This document shows positions 37,946 to 46,584 of a stretch of 50,369 nucleotides of DNA, one piece after another. The notes beneath the pieces are model-generated. The model was given only the letters and a program-made list of their open reading frames with translations. It made no database searches and was not told the origin of the DNA. The stretch is taken from NCBI GenBank assembly GCA_022241785.1, contig JAKOMP010000041.1:1-50369 (forward strand), in the 5' to 3' direction. How positions within the stretch are numbered: the stretch's first letter is position 1; every line of letters begins with the position of its first letter. Source of the stretch: Cyanocohniella sp. LLY (GTDB lineage Bacteria; Cyanobacteriota; Cyanobacteriia; Cyanobacteriales; Nostocaceae). Both the position numbers and the translations under genes were made by a program.

Positions 37946-38254
37946 TCACTGTAAATGTGATAAAGATTGTAAGATTGGTGTTTGCGAATCCGCTGACAAA
38001 AGTTGAGATGGCAATTGAGAAATTTGCTCTTTGATTTGTGCTAACTCTGCAACAATTTGAGAAGTTTCATTTGGTTCATGACTCATATGTTTTTTCAAGT
38101 GCTGTATTTCAGTTTGAGCAGCTAATGTTGCTTGCTGGGCATCAAATAAACTAACTTGGGCTTTTTTTGTTATTTCTTCATGGTATGTTTTTATTTTTAC
38201 TTTAAAATCTGTAATTAAACTTACTCTTAAAAGTCCCCAGCCAGTTGTTAAAAT
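37946..38254 (-). pseudogene. Upstream coiled-coil part of the GUN4 gene, separated by TGA
   Basis: In the same frame as the GUN4 domain, the minus strand reads TTGWGLLRVSLITDFKVKIK, later AQQATLAAQTEIQHLKKHM, then SHEPNETSQIVAELAQIKEQ and a Gln/Leu/Ser-rich helix ending SLSHLQ before TGA (37948-37946). An ATG at 38086 could start a 46-residue peptide. The open frame reaches back to a TAG at 38258-38260 without another ATG, so the true N-terminus is also damaged or uses a rare start. The helical, Gln-rich character fits a linker or oligomerisation region of a longer GUN4 protein. Confidence 0.5.
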
Positions 38255-38300
38255 AAGCTAAGAGTTATATAATCTGCCTCATCTCCCCCATCTTCATTTG

Positions 38301-39020
38301 ATGACACTTGTTTATCCACGTCGCCAACGCCAACTTGAAAGTTTAATTAGAAAATTAGGTCTACCAACAGGATTACCCATCAAATGGGAACTGTTGGATT
38401 TAGCTTTAACTCATCCCACTGTTTCGGACTCGGCAAATTATGAACAGTTGGAGTTTGTGGGTGATGCAGTGGTACGGTTAGCTGCGGCGGTTGTGTTGTG
38501 GGAAAAATATCCAGAATGTCCAGTAGGGGATTTTGCAGCAATTCGTTCGGTGTTGGTGAGCGATCGCATTCTCGCTCAATTGGCCAGAGAATATGGTTTA
38601 GAGTTATATTTGCTAGTCGCAGGTAGTGCTACCAGTGATAAAGTTGGTCAAGAATCACGACTAGCTGATGCCTTTGAGGCTGTTTTAGGTGCGCTTTACC
38701 TCAGTACAAATAATTTAGAATTAATTCGCCCTTGGTTGGATGATCATTTCCAAAAACTAGCCACAGAAATTCGCCTCGATCCCGCTAGACTTAATTACAA
38801 AGCGGCTCTCCAAGAATGGACACAAGCACAATTTAAAGTTTTACCTGAGTACCGAGTTGTAGAAGTTCATCAAACTAATCAAAATCAAGAGCGTTTTGCA
38901 GCTGAAGTCTGGCTGCATGAAAATAAATTAGGTGAAGGAAAGGGACGCTCAATTAAAACCGCTGAACAAGCAGCAGCCAAAGTAGCTTTTTTAGCAATTG
39001 CTAATCAGGAAAATTCCTGA
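38301..39020 (+). CDS. rnc: Ribonuclease III
   Basis: A double-strand-specific RNase that processes rRNA precursors and mRNAs. The 239-residue protein has the signature NYEQLEFVGDAVVRL (catalytic Glu/Asp), ADAFEAVLGALYL (second acidic cluster) and a C-terminal double-stranded RNA-binding domain (about 160-235: NYKAALQEWTQAQF, GEGKGRSIKTAEQAAAKVAF). I use ATG 38301 over the TTG one codon earlier. Cyanobacteria often have several RNase III-like genes; this is a full-length two-domain form. It lies next to the GUN4 island and reads away from it. Confidence 0.95.
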   Translation: MTLVYPRRQRQLESLIRKLGLPTGLPIKWELLDLALTHPTVSDSANYEQLEFVGDAVVRLAAAVVLWEKYPECPVGDFAAIRSVLVSDRILAQLAREYGLELYLLVAGSATSDKVGQESRLADAFEAVLGALYLSTNNLELIRPWLDDHFQKLATEIRLDPARLNYKAALQEWTQAQFKVLPEYRVVEVHQTNQNQERFAAEVWLHENKLGEGKGRSIKTAEQAAAKVAFLAIANQENS

Positions 39021-39202
39021 ACTCATCAGGCAGCGTATCAGCCGAGATATGGGTGAAAAAGCAGGGGGGCAGGGGGCAGGGGAGCAAGGGAGCTATCGCC
39101 CACAATTCCACTCGGCTTAAAACCTTATCTTTGGGTAAAATGTCGGTTGTGAGTTGTTGGTAATGTTTGTACCAATGACTAATAACTAATGAATAATAAC
39201 TA

Positions 39203-40255
39203 ATGACTAACCAAATTAAAATTGCTGTTATTGGCATTGGGCGTTGGGGAGTGCATTTACTACGGAATTTTTTAGCACATCCCCAAGCGAGTGTAGTGGC
39301 GGTAGTAGACCCTCATCCAGAAAGGTTGGTAGCAGCGAAGCAGCAATTTAACTTAGATGAAAATATACTTTTGGCTACTGAGTGGGAAGCTTTACAGCAA
39401 CTACCAGAACTAACAGCAGTAGTAATTGCCACTCCAGCTACAACCCACTATGCCTTAATTAAGGATGCTCTCAAGCAGGGATACCATGTTTTGGCAGAAA
39501 AACCCTTAACTCTAGACCCAGCAGAATGTCTGGAACTTTGCCAATTGGCAGAGCAGCAGCATTTAATACTCATGGTTGACCACACTTATTTATTTCATCC
39601 AGCAGTTGAGCAAGGGCAAGCGGTAGTTCAAGCCGGTCAATTAGGTGATATGCGTTATGGTTATGCTACCCGCACCCATTTAGGGCCAGTCCGGCAAGAT
39701 GTCGATGCTTTATGGGATTTAGCCATTCATGATATTGCCATCTTTAACAACTGGCTGGGTCAAGTACCAGTGAAGGTACAAGCTACAGGTACTGTGTGGT
39801 TGCAAGGGCAGGGAAGTATAGGGAGTGGGGAACTTACACACTCTGTATCAGGATTAGCAGACTTAGTGTGGGTAACACTGACATATCCAAATAACTTTCA
39901 AGCATCTATTCACCTGTGCTGGCTCAACCCTGATAAACAGCGACGACTTGTGGTTGTGGGTAGCCACGGTAGCTTGATTTTTGATGAAATGTCACCCTCA
40001 TCACCTTTAACTTTGCTACATGGTGAATTTGAACATCAGGGAAACCAATTTTTGCCTGTGAATCAAAGGCCAGAGGTGTTAACAATAGAACCTGGTGAAC
40101 CTTTACAGCGGGTGTGCGATCGCTTTATTGTCAGTATGATTGAGAATACTCCTGCCAACATTTCATCTGGCTGGGTAGGCACAGAATTAGTAAAAATTCT
40201 CTCCGGTTTGACAGCATCTTTAAACCAGGGCGGACAACCTGTGTTTTTAGAATAA
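39203..40255 (+). CDS. Gfo/Idh/MocA family oxidoreductase
   Basis: A 350-residue NAD(P)-dependent sugar or cyclitol dehydrogenase-type enzyme. The N-terminal Rossmann fold starts KIAVIGIGRWGVHLLRNF with a G-x-G-x-W-G nucleotide motif. Next come AVVIATPATTHYALIKDALK, HVLAEKPLTLDPAE (the diagnostic E-K-P) and DVDALWDLAIHDIAIFNNW (D-x-x-x-H, catalytic). Residues about 205-212 (GSIGSGEL) are encoded by GGGAGTGGGGA, a copy of the C-rich repeat in antisense, so this loop is probably a recent insertion. The substrate is unknown. A G-rich repeat (about 39064-39092) lies in the 182-bp gap after rnc. Confidence 0.88.
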   Translation: MTNQIKIAVIGIGRWGVHLLRNFLAHPQASVVAVVDPHPERLVAAKQQFNLDENILLATEWEALQQLPELTAVVIATPATTHYALIKDALKQGYHVLAEKPLTLDPAECLELCQLAEQQHLILMVDHTYLFHPAVEQGQAVVQAGQLGDMRYGYATRTHLGPVRQDVDALWDLAIHDIAIFNNWLGQVPVKVQATGTVWLQGQGSIGSGELTHSVSGLADLVWVTLTYPNNFQASIHLCWLNPDKQRRLVVVGSHGSLIFDEMSPSSPLTLLHGEFEHQGNQFLPVNQRPEVLTIEPGEPLQRVCDRFIVSMIENTPANISSGWVGTELVKILSGLTASLNQGGQPVFLE

Positions 40256-40277
40256 ACTCGTGTCTGGGGACAATTTT

Positions 40278-42380
40278 CTACTTTTCAGTAGTTTGGTTAG
40301 CATATGCTTCTGCCGAGGATAGAAGGGGAAGGGAAGGTTGGGGCGGTAGGAGAACAAGTGGTAGTTCCAATTTTTCTTCATCTAACTCAACTAGGTGAGA
40401 TTTATTAATCCCGTTGGAGTTAGGCGGATTGTCTTCTTCATGAGTCATGTCTGAGTTAACTTCCCCTACCGCCTCATCTCCAGTAGAGACTCCCAACTTT
40501 TGATAATCTTCTTCCTCTGTGGGAGTAGTTAATTGGTCAAGATCAATCAGCGGCAAAGTAATCTTGACAGTTGTACCTTGGTTAAGACCAGCACTTTCTA
40601 GAGTAATGCTACCTCCCATGAGTTCCATTAAATTCCGTGAAATCGCTAGTCCCAGTCCTGTACCTTCAACTTTGCGTGTTGTGCCACCATCTACCATGAC
40701 GAAGGGGCGAAATAATTTGTGCTGTTGTGCAGGTTCTATGCCTAAACCTGTATCTGTAACGGTGACTATTACTTGAGATGTTTCATCACTATCTTGTTGA
40801 ATGGCTGTGGCAATGGTAATGCTGCCCTCGTCAGTAAATTTAGTGGCGTTGCCAATAATATTAATAAGTACCTGTTTCAACTTGGCGGCATCGGCCTTCA
40901 CGGGTATGAGATCACTACCCAAGTCCGTTTTTAACTGCAAACCTTTTCGTTGAACATTAACTGATTGTAAATTAATTACCTCCAGGAGAACTTGGCGCAG
41001 ATCAATAGGTACTGTAACTACTGAGAGTTTACCTGCTTCTATTTTGGAAATATCCAGTAGCTCGTTAATAATCCCTAGCAAATGAATAGCTGTGTCATCG
41101 GCACGTTTGAGAAACTCAATTTCTTCTTCTCGGCTATCGCACAGGCCTTCATGAACCACGCGTATACAGTTAATAATGCCATTGAGTGGGTTTCTTAACT
41201 CATGTGAAGTTGTCGCCAAAAACTGACTTTTAACTTGGTTAGCAGTTTTGGATTCTTTCCAAGCAATTTCTAGTTCTTCTGCCCAGGCTTTAAGCCTTTC
41301 CAGCATTTGGTCTATTGCTTGTGCTAGTTGATTGAACTCCCGGATGTTGAAGTCTTGGGGTACTGGTTGTGCCGCATGGTGGCTGTGCAGGTTGAGGGCA
41401 TAGTCGCGCAATTTTTCTACAGGACTCGCTAGGTAAGGCGCTAGATAAAATGATGCCAACAGACTTGCACCAATTAAACCAACTGTCAAAACGATGAGGA
41501 TAAGTTTGATTTCTTCTAAACCAAACAAAGCATTATCCACAGTGGTTACAGCTAAAATTACCCATTGTTCTCCCTGCTGTTCTGTCAGAGGATCGGCAAT
41601 AACTGTATAGCCAGCGACTAATTCTGTCCCTTCTTGCAATGATAAATTGAGCGAACTACTTTGGCCCGCGATCGCATGGTTAACTATTCTTTTGAGTCCG
41701 GAACCATCTGGGTTGTCTTGAATATTACGCCCTACTTGTTCTGGCTCTGGATGGGCTAAAATCGTCCCGTCTCTAGCAATAACTAGTGTGGAGCCTGTGA
41801 GTGACCCCGGTTGATTGCTGGTTTGCTTATACAGTGTTGATTGAACACTCAAAACATACTGCAACTCTCCATTTGGAGAATAGACTGGGGTAGAAAACAA
41901 CAATTGCAGTTGATTAAGCGTATTTTTTTTACCAGTTGTACCTACTTTTGGCGGTAATATTTTCTGGATATTAACTTTGTTACTCAAAGGTAAACTCAAT
42001 GGGGCAATTACTTTGTTGCCACAGGTACTGGCAATGATCTCGTCGCTTTGCAAATGGTTTAATTGTAAGCATTCAATGTGATTTGGTAGTTCTTTTGCTA
42101 ACTCAGTGAGGTATTCTTGAATTTCGGGGGCAGAACCTGACTGAAGAACTGTTGTTTGACTGATCGTGAATAAGTGAGTTCTTAGAGACGTGATTGCATT
42201 AGCAATTTTCTCACCTTTAAAAATAGCGCTTTCTGTAAGATTCTGACGGGCAGTTTTCAACAGGCTAGACCTGGCTCTATTCAACGCCACAATCTGTCCC
42301 AATAATAAAACGGGGACAAATAAAAGCAAAATTCTTGTTACTAAAATACGTCGAAAGGATGATTGACGGGACTTAGCCAT
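40278..42380 (-). CDS. Membrane sensor histidine kinase (cache-HAMP-HisKA-HATPase)
   Basis: A 700-residue kinase with membrane helices at about 12-33 and 291-314 that enclose an extracytoplasmic double-cache-like ligand domain (STLVIARDGTILAHPEPEQV). HAMP follows (about 315-367), then HisKA with His393 (TSHELRNPLNGI), and HATPase with NIIGNATKFTDEG, DTGLGIEPAQ and GTGLGLAISRNL. A disordered acidic tail of about 80 residues ends the protein. The ligand is unknown. No response regulator is adjacent. The 292-bp gap to the divergent RibD-type gene carries the promoters. Confidence 0.92.
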   Translation of the reverse strand: MAKSRQSSFRRILVTRILLLFVPVLLLGQIVALNRARSSLLKTARQNLTESAIFKGEKIANAITSLRTHLFTISQTTVLQSGSAPEIQEYLTELAKELPNHIECLQLNHLQSDEIIASTCGNKVIAPLSLPLSNKVNIQKILPPKVGTTGKKNTLNQLQLLFSTPVYSPNGELQYVLSVQSTLYKQTSNQPGSLTGSTLVIARDGTILAHPEPEQVGRNIQDNPDGSGLKRIVNHAIAGQSSSLNLSLQEGTELVAGYTVIADPLTEQQGEQWVILAVTTVDNALFGLEEIKLILIVLTVGLIGASLLASFYLAPYLASPVEKLRDYALNLHSHHAAQPVPQDFNIREFNQLAQAIDQMLERLKAWAEELEIAWKESKTANQVKSQFLATTSHELRNPLNGIINCIRVVHEGLCDSREEEIEFLKRADDTAIHLLGIINELLDISKIEAGKLSVVTVPIDLRQVLLEVINLQSVNVQRKGLQLKTDLGSDLIPVKADAAKLKQVLINIIGNATKFTDEGSITIATAIQQDSDETSQVIVTVTDTGLGIEPAQQHKLFRPFVMVDGGTTRKVEGTGLGLAISRNLMELMGGSITLESAGLNQGTTVKITLPLIDLDQLTTPTEEEDYQKLGVSTGDEAVGEVNSDMTHEEDNPPNSNGINKSHLVELDEEKLELPLVLLPPQPSLPLLSSAEAYANQTTEK

Positions 42381-42672
42381 CTAGTAACTCACTTCGCATC
42401 TGTAAACCACAAAAGCACTGATATGCCATCAGAACAGCTAAAGGAGACATCTGACTGAGTTATTAAACTTGGATTGTCAATCCCCAAAAGTAAGAAAAAT
42501 TGAACATATAAGCTAAAACATGCTATACCAAAACTTGTATAAAGTAGATATGAAAGTGACTTGTGTTGCATAGAGATCCAGTTATGACATTGGGAAACAG
42601 TAGCTTGCAGGTAGAGATTTTGTGCAATCAACACACTAGCAAGAAAAATATCCAGACTATCCAACCAACCCT

Positions 42673-43413
42673 ATGATGCAACGCCGTCCTCATACCACAG
42701 TAGTTTTGGCAATGAGTGCAGATGGCAAGATAGCAGATTGTAGGCGATCGCCTGCTCGGTTTGGCTCAGGGGCTGATAAAGCGCACCTACAAGCACAAAT
42801 TGCTGCCTCTGATGCCGTTTTAATGGGTGCTGGCACTCTTCGTGCCTACGGTACAACACTTACCGTATCACAACCAATTCTGCTGCAACGCCGAATGCAG
42901 GAAGGCAAGCCCGCACAGCCGGTTCATATAGTGATTACACACTCTGCTGACTTTAATCCGGAAATTAAGTTTTTTCAACAGCCAATCGAACGTTGGTTAC
43001 TAACAACAACAAAGGGAGCAAGCCTTTGGCAAGCCAGAGAAAACACACTTCAATCAACGCGGGTAACATCCACACATGATTATCCTCCCAAATTTAATAA
43101 AATTATAGTTTTTGACACATCAACGGGCAAGGTTGACACGTCAGCGGCTTTGCAACACCTGGCATGTCTAGATATAACACGCTTAGTGGTCTTGGGAGGC
43201 GGCGAATTAGTAGCTTCTATGCTGGAATTAGATTTAATTGATGAACTTTGGCTGACAGTATGCCCACTGATTTTAGGTGGTAGCGCCGCACCAACACCAG
43301 TAGAAGGCGCAGGCTTTTTATCTCAATTAGCTCCGCAATTAGAACTTCTAGAAGTTCACCAAGTCGAGCAGGAAGTATTTTTGCACTATCGGCTGCAACG
43401 ATTAGCAGATTAG
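42673..43413 (+). CDS. RibD C-terminal-domain (dihydrofolate reductase-like) protein
   Basis: A 246-residue NADPH-dependent reductase fold of the riboflavin-pathway type (reduction of the ribosyl group of the pyrimidine intermediate). Visible features are HTTVVLAMSADGKIAD with the conserved S-x-D-G-K, DAVLMGAGTLRAYG, LVVLGGGELVASML with the G-G-G NADP loop, and ELWLTVCPLILGG. There is no N-terminal deaminase domain (no H-A-E or P-C-x-x-x-x-x-x-P-C zinc motif), so this is a stand-alone reductase. It could complement a deaminase-only RibD or act elsewhere. The start may be ATG 42673 or 42676. Confidence 0.85.
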   Translation: MMQRRPHTTVVLAMSADGKIADCRRSPARFGSGADKAHLQAQIAASDAVLMGAGTLRAYGTTLTVSQPILLQRRMQEGKPAQPVHIVITHSADFNPEIKFFQQPIERWLLTTTKGASLWQARENTLQSTRVTSTHDYPPKFNKIIVFDTSTGKVDTSAALQHLACLDITRLVVLGGGELVASMLELDLIDELWLTVCPLILGGSAAPTPVEGAGFLSQLAPQLELLEVHQVEQEVFLHYRLQRLAD

Positions 43414-43423
43414 ATTATCTTAT

Positions 43424-43500
43424 TAGTCATTGGTCATTAGTCATTGGGAATAAAGAAAATTGTTCCCCAATCGCCATTGCCCCTTATCCCCAGTCCCCTA
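43424..43500. repeat. GTCATT and C-rich short repeats before the FemAB-like gene
   Basis: TTAGTCATTGGTCATTAGTC (43424 onward) followed by CCCC-rich words (CCCCAATCGCCATTGCCCC and CCCCAGTCCCC). They are of the same classes as the repeats at 25172 and 26541 and form the leader of the gene at 43513. Confidence 0.6.
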
Positions 43501-43512
43501 AAAAGACCCAAA

Positions 43513-44691
43513 ATGGTGGAACAAATTAAGCCTCGCTACTCTAGCGTTTGGATCAATAAAATCGCGGAAGTACCCCAACTTGCCTGGGATGCTTTGGCAA
43601 TACCACTCAATACGCCTTTTTTAGAATGGGATTGGCTGAATAATCTAGAAATATCCCAGAGTGCTACGGCTAAAACAGGCTGGTTGCCAAATCACTTGAC
43701 ACTGTGGCGAGACAGGACACTAATTGCAGCGGCGCCACTTTATTTAAAAGGTCATAGTTATGGTGAATTTGTTTTTGATCACCAATGGGCAGAGTTAGCC
43801 GAGCGCATCGGAGTCCGATATTATCCTAAATTATTAGGAATGACCCCATTTACCCCGGCTGAGGGCTACCGATTTTTAATTGCTCCGGGGGAAGATGAGG
43901 ATGAAATTACAGGAATGATGGTGCATGAAATTGATTCTTTTTGCTTGAAAAATCGTATTTCTGGGTGTCATTTTTTGTATGTCGATCCCCAATGGCGTCC
44001 AGTGCTGGAACGGCAAGGTTTTACAACTTGGTTGCACCACAGCTACATTTGGGAAAATGTCGGGTTTAACACTTTTGATGATTACTTAGGATTGTTCAAC
44101 GCTAATCAACGTCGCAATATCAAGCGGGAACGTAAAGCTGTAGAGAAAGTTGGTTTACGACTACAACCATTGACTGGTGATGAAATTCCTAAGTCTTTAT
44201 TTCCTTTGATGTATCAGTTTTATGCGGATACTTGTGATAAATTTGGCTGGTGGGGTAGCAAATACTTAACTAAGCAGTTTTTTGAGCAGCTACACCATAA
44301 TTATCGTCATCGAGTGTTATTTTTTGCTGCGTATCATGAGCAAGATGAGCGTCAACCTGTAGGGATGTCCTTTTGTTTGTATAAAGGCGATCGCTTATAT
44401 GGGCGCTATTGGGGTAGTCTTCAAGAGATAGATTGCCTACATTTTGATGCTTGTTATTATGCACCAATTGAGTGGGCGATCGCTCACGGTATCCAAAGCT
44501 TTGATCCTGGTGCTGGGGGACGGCACAAAAAACGCCGAGGTTTTCCGGCTCTGCCTAATCACAGTCTGCACCGCTTTTACAATGATCGTTTAGAACAAAT
44601 TCTTTGCCCCTATATTCGAGAAGTCAATCAACTAGAACAGCAGGAGATGGCGGCGATTAATCAGGATTTGCCTTTCAGTAAACGTGATTAA
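43513..44691 (+). CDS. FemAB-like/GNAT 'peptidogalycan' family protein (COG3146 type)
   Basis: A 392-residue protein with a double acyltransferase-like fold. Segments include PLNTPFLEWDWLNNLEISQS, DRTLIAAAPLYLKGHSYGEF, FDDYLGLFNANQRRNIKRER, GWWGSKYLTKQFFEQL, VGMSFCLYKGDRLYGRYWGS and FDPGAGGRHKKRRGF. The family is annotated as peptidogalycan biosynthesis or N-acyltransferase; the true substrate is unknown. I use ATG 43513 (MVEQIKPRYSS). The longer frame from 43444 would start with a Pro/Ser/Leu-rich peptide encoded by the C-rich intergenic repeat and is unlikely to be native. Confidence 0.87.
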   Translation: MVEQIKPRYSSVWINKIAEVPQLAWDALAIPLNTPFLEWDWLNNLEISQSATAKTGWLPNHLTLWRDRTLIAAAPLYLKGHSYGEFVFDHQWAELAERIGVRYYPKLLGMTPFTPAEGYRFLIAPGEDEDEITGMMVHEIDSFCLKNRISGCHFLYVDPQWRPVLERQGFTTWLHHSYIWENVGFNTFDDYLGLFNANQRRNIKRERKAVEKVGLRLQPLTGDEIPKSLFPLMYQFYADTCDKFGWWGSKYLTKQFFEQLHHNYRHRVLFFAAYHEQDERQPVGMSFCLYKGDRLYGRYWGSLQEIDCLHFDACYYAPIEWAIAHGIQSFDPGAGGRHKKRRGFPALPNHSLHRFYNDRLEQILCPYIREVNQLEQQEMAAINQDLPFSKRD

Positions 44692-44730
44692 GAAATTACA
44701 AAATAACTAGTAAGACTTAATAAAATCAAA

Positions 44731-44796
44731 GTTCGTAGTAAGTAACTCTAGCTCTTTAAAACCTTGTAAGAAAGCGATAAATCGCTCACTACGAAC
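44731..44796. repeat. 65-bp palindromic repeat, copy 1
   Basis: Ends GTTCGTAGTAAG and CTCACTACGAAC are inverted repeats. Its reverse complement (GTTCGTAGTGAGCGATTTAT, then CGC) matches the left part of the repeat at 46585-46649, so the two copies lie in opposite orientation. It is non-coding and lies downstream of the FemAB-like gene. Confidence 0.75.
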
Positions 44797-44971
44797 AAAA
44801 ATTTATCTTAAGACAGGAATGTTTGGCGTTGCTGATTGATGGGATGATTTTTTCTCACGCAAAGACGCAAAAAATGTACCTTTAGATTTGGTCAAAAATA
44901 TCAATTTATTCCGCCAATATGCAACGCTTTTTGCTAATTTCATTGCATGTTACTCTTGATTAACTTATAGT

Positions 44972-45604
44972 TTATTGTTGTGCGAGATAATCCATCCTTT
45001 CCACTTCATCAGGCATCAAGTCCTCAATATGTAGCTTTGTGCGTTGACCTACTTTTAAATCTTCTACCTCAATCAAGCAGGGAATATAAGCATCTTGTTC
45101 GCGAATAAAGTCCATTGTAAATCTGTATGCACTTTTAATGTCTCCAGCTTCAATTTGGCGAAGCTGAGACTGAAATTCAATTGAGACTTCTTCTTCAAAA
45201 GACAGTTTTTCTTGTAAGATACCATGATGATAAAGATGGTATTCCATTGTGCCACAAGTATCACTACCCGCGTAAAAAATCGCAGAAGTACCCAGTGATT
45301 CTGAAATACTCTGAGCATCTTCTTCTGTCAAATAAATTCTGTTTGATGGCAAATTGAACTTATAAATTAAGCTCCAAGGATGTCCCCGCAACTGAAAAAC
45401 GAGAAAGCTTTCGTTGTGGATATCAATCTCACGCTCATAGATATTGCGTTCCCAGACATTCATCTGTCTTAGGTTGCTAAAAGCTTGTGATACTTGTTCA
45501 ACAGATGCTCGAATAAGAACAAACAGAACATTAGCATCTATTGTTTCTAGCCCCCTATGCTGGTCTAGAGAGATATCTTTATCTCTCACAAAATATATCA
45601 ACAT
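44972..45604 (-). CDS. Hypothetical soluble protein (210 aa)
   Basis: Starts MLIYFVRDKDISLDQHRGLE. It is mixed alpha/beta, acidic, with no signal peptide or membrane segment. The central part (RIYLTEEDAQSISESLGTSA, then IFYAGSDTCGTMEYHLYHHG) and the tail (IPCLIEVEDLKVGQRTKLHI) show no motif that I recognise. It could be an immunity-type or other accessory protein, but nothing in the sequence shows that. It lies between two copies of the 65-bp repeat together with the TPR/secreted pair, which suggests a variable region. Confidence 0.65.
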   Translation of the reverse strand: MLIYFVRDKDISLDQHRGLETIDANVLFVLIRASVEQVSQAFSNLRQMNVWERNIYEREIDIHNESFLVFQLRGHPWSLIYKFNLPSNRIYLTEEDAQSISESLGTSAIFYAGSDTCGTMEYHLYHHGILQEKLSFEEEVSIEFQSQLRQIEAGDIKSAYRFTMDFIREQDAYIPCLIEVEDLKVGQRTKLHIEDLMPDEVERMDYLAQQ

Positions 45605-45695
45605 TGTTTCAGTTTGTTCTAAATTTTTCTAGGAGGATGTTTGTAAAGTCTAATTTACTACTAGCCCTGGCGACTAGAAGTTGCGCGCCAGGGCT

Positions 45696-45986
45696 TTAAA
45701 ATTCACCTTCTCGCATTCCTTCTTGAGTATTTTCTACTAGATGCTGCACCAACGATGCCCTGACTGAATCTCCTCTCGATTGATAGATAGCTACAGCCTT
45801 CTGAGCATCTTCTATTCCCTTTTGAGGTTGTCCTTCTAAAGCCAGAGCATTACCCCGGTAAAAATAAGCCTCAACGTAGTTAGGATCAAGTTCGATTGCT
45901 CTTGTGTATTCAATAATTGCTTCTTTTCCCTTACCTTTTACATCAAACTCACGCCCCCGTTGAAAAAATTCTTCAGCACTCATCAT
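45696..45986 (-). CDS. Short TPR protein
   Basis: A 96-residue protein starting MMSAEEFFQRGREFDVKGKG. It has about two tetratricopeptide repeats (EAIIEYTRAIELDPNYVEAY and FYRGNALALEGQPQKGIEDA), a protein-interaction fold. The ATG lies inside the end of the upstream secreted-protein gene (14-bp overlap, another frame). The open frame continues upstream with protein-like sequence (SNQEQESEP), so this may be the second half of one secreted TPR protein split by a frameshift rather than an independent gene. Confidence 0.6.
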   Translation of the reverse strand: MMSAEEFFQRGREFDVKGKGKEAIIEYTRAIELDPNYVEAYFYRGNALALEGQPQKGIEDAQKAVAIYQSRGDSVRASLVQHLVENTQEGMREGEF

Positions 45987-46389
45987 AGGTTCTGACTCTT
46001 GTTCTTGATTGCTGGAAATACACAAACCATTTAAATCCCTGATTTGATCTCAAAAATGGAGGAAAGGTCGTAACAATTGGAAGTGGCACTACCCCATCTG
46101 GTTGTACATGAAGTATTTTTGCTATGTCTTCCCTTAAATCGGATTTAAACTTTGTTCCGTTTTTAGGAACTGGATTATTTGGTCTAATTGTATTCAATGC
46201 GAACCGTTCAAATTTTAATCCAACTTGAGATAGCAATATGCCTTGGCTAGCGGCAATTTGATCGAGTCTGCTTTTAGTCAATGGTGTTTGACTGGAATTA
46301 GCACAGGTCTGAGCTTGAACAACAACCGGAGTTATTGCAACTGTAGTTGCTACCCCAATAAAGATTGCTACCCTACGCAGGTAATTCAT
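45973..46389 (-). CDS. Secreted protein with signal peptide, possibly frameshifted
   Basis: A 138-residue product. MNYLRRVAIFIGVATTVAIT plus PVVVQAQ is a clear signal peptide with a likely cut after residue 26. The body has SRLDQIAASQGILLSQVGLK and PQ/PP-rich parts; I recognise no domain. The last 25 residues (FVYFQQSRTRVRTYDEC) come from a frame that overlaps the TPR frame and look less natural. A one-base shift near 46030 would fuse the signal peptide part to the TPR part, giving a normal exported TPR protein. Confidence 0.55.
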   Translation of the reverse strand: MNYLRRVAIFIGVATTVAITPVVVQAQTCANSSQTPLTKSRLDQIAASQGILLSQVGLKFERFALNTIRPNNPVPKNGTKFKSDLREDIAKILHVQPDGVVPLPIVTTFPPFLRSNQGFKWFVYFQQSRTRVRTYDEC

Positions 46390-46584
46390 AATTTGAAGTA
46401 ATTTAAGTCTTTAAATTCAAGATTAATTATTTTTTTATACATTAGTTAGCGCAATATTACTGAACATGATTGAAGTATTGATTAACTCAAGAGCCAAATA
46501 TCTCAAACGAAAGTATAAATTTTATCAATATTAATTGACAAAAAAATATCTGCCCCTGTCTTAACTGGGGCTAGATAAAGTTTT

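Noticed and set aside
42389-42664. Minus-strand open frame of 91 codons between the sensor kinase and the RibD-type gene
   Set aside because: It fills the divergent promoter region, has no clear ribosome site and no recognisable domain; the one hydrophobic stretch could arise by chance. Not strong enough to call.
43444-43512. N-terminal extension of the FemAB-like frame
   Set aside because: It is encoded by the C-rich intergenic repeat and is absent from the family pattern; the ATG at 43513 is better.
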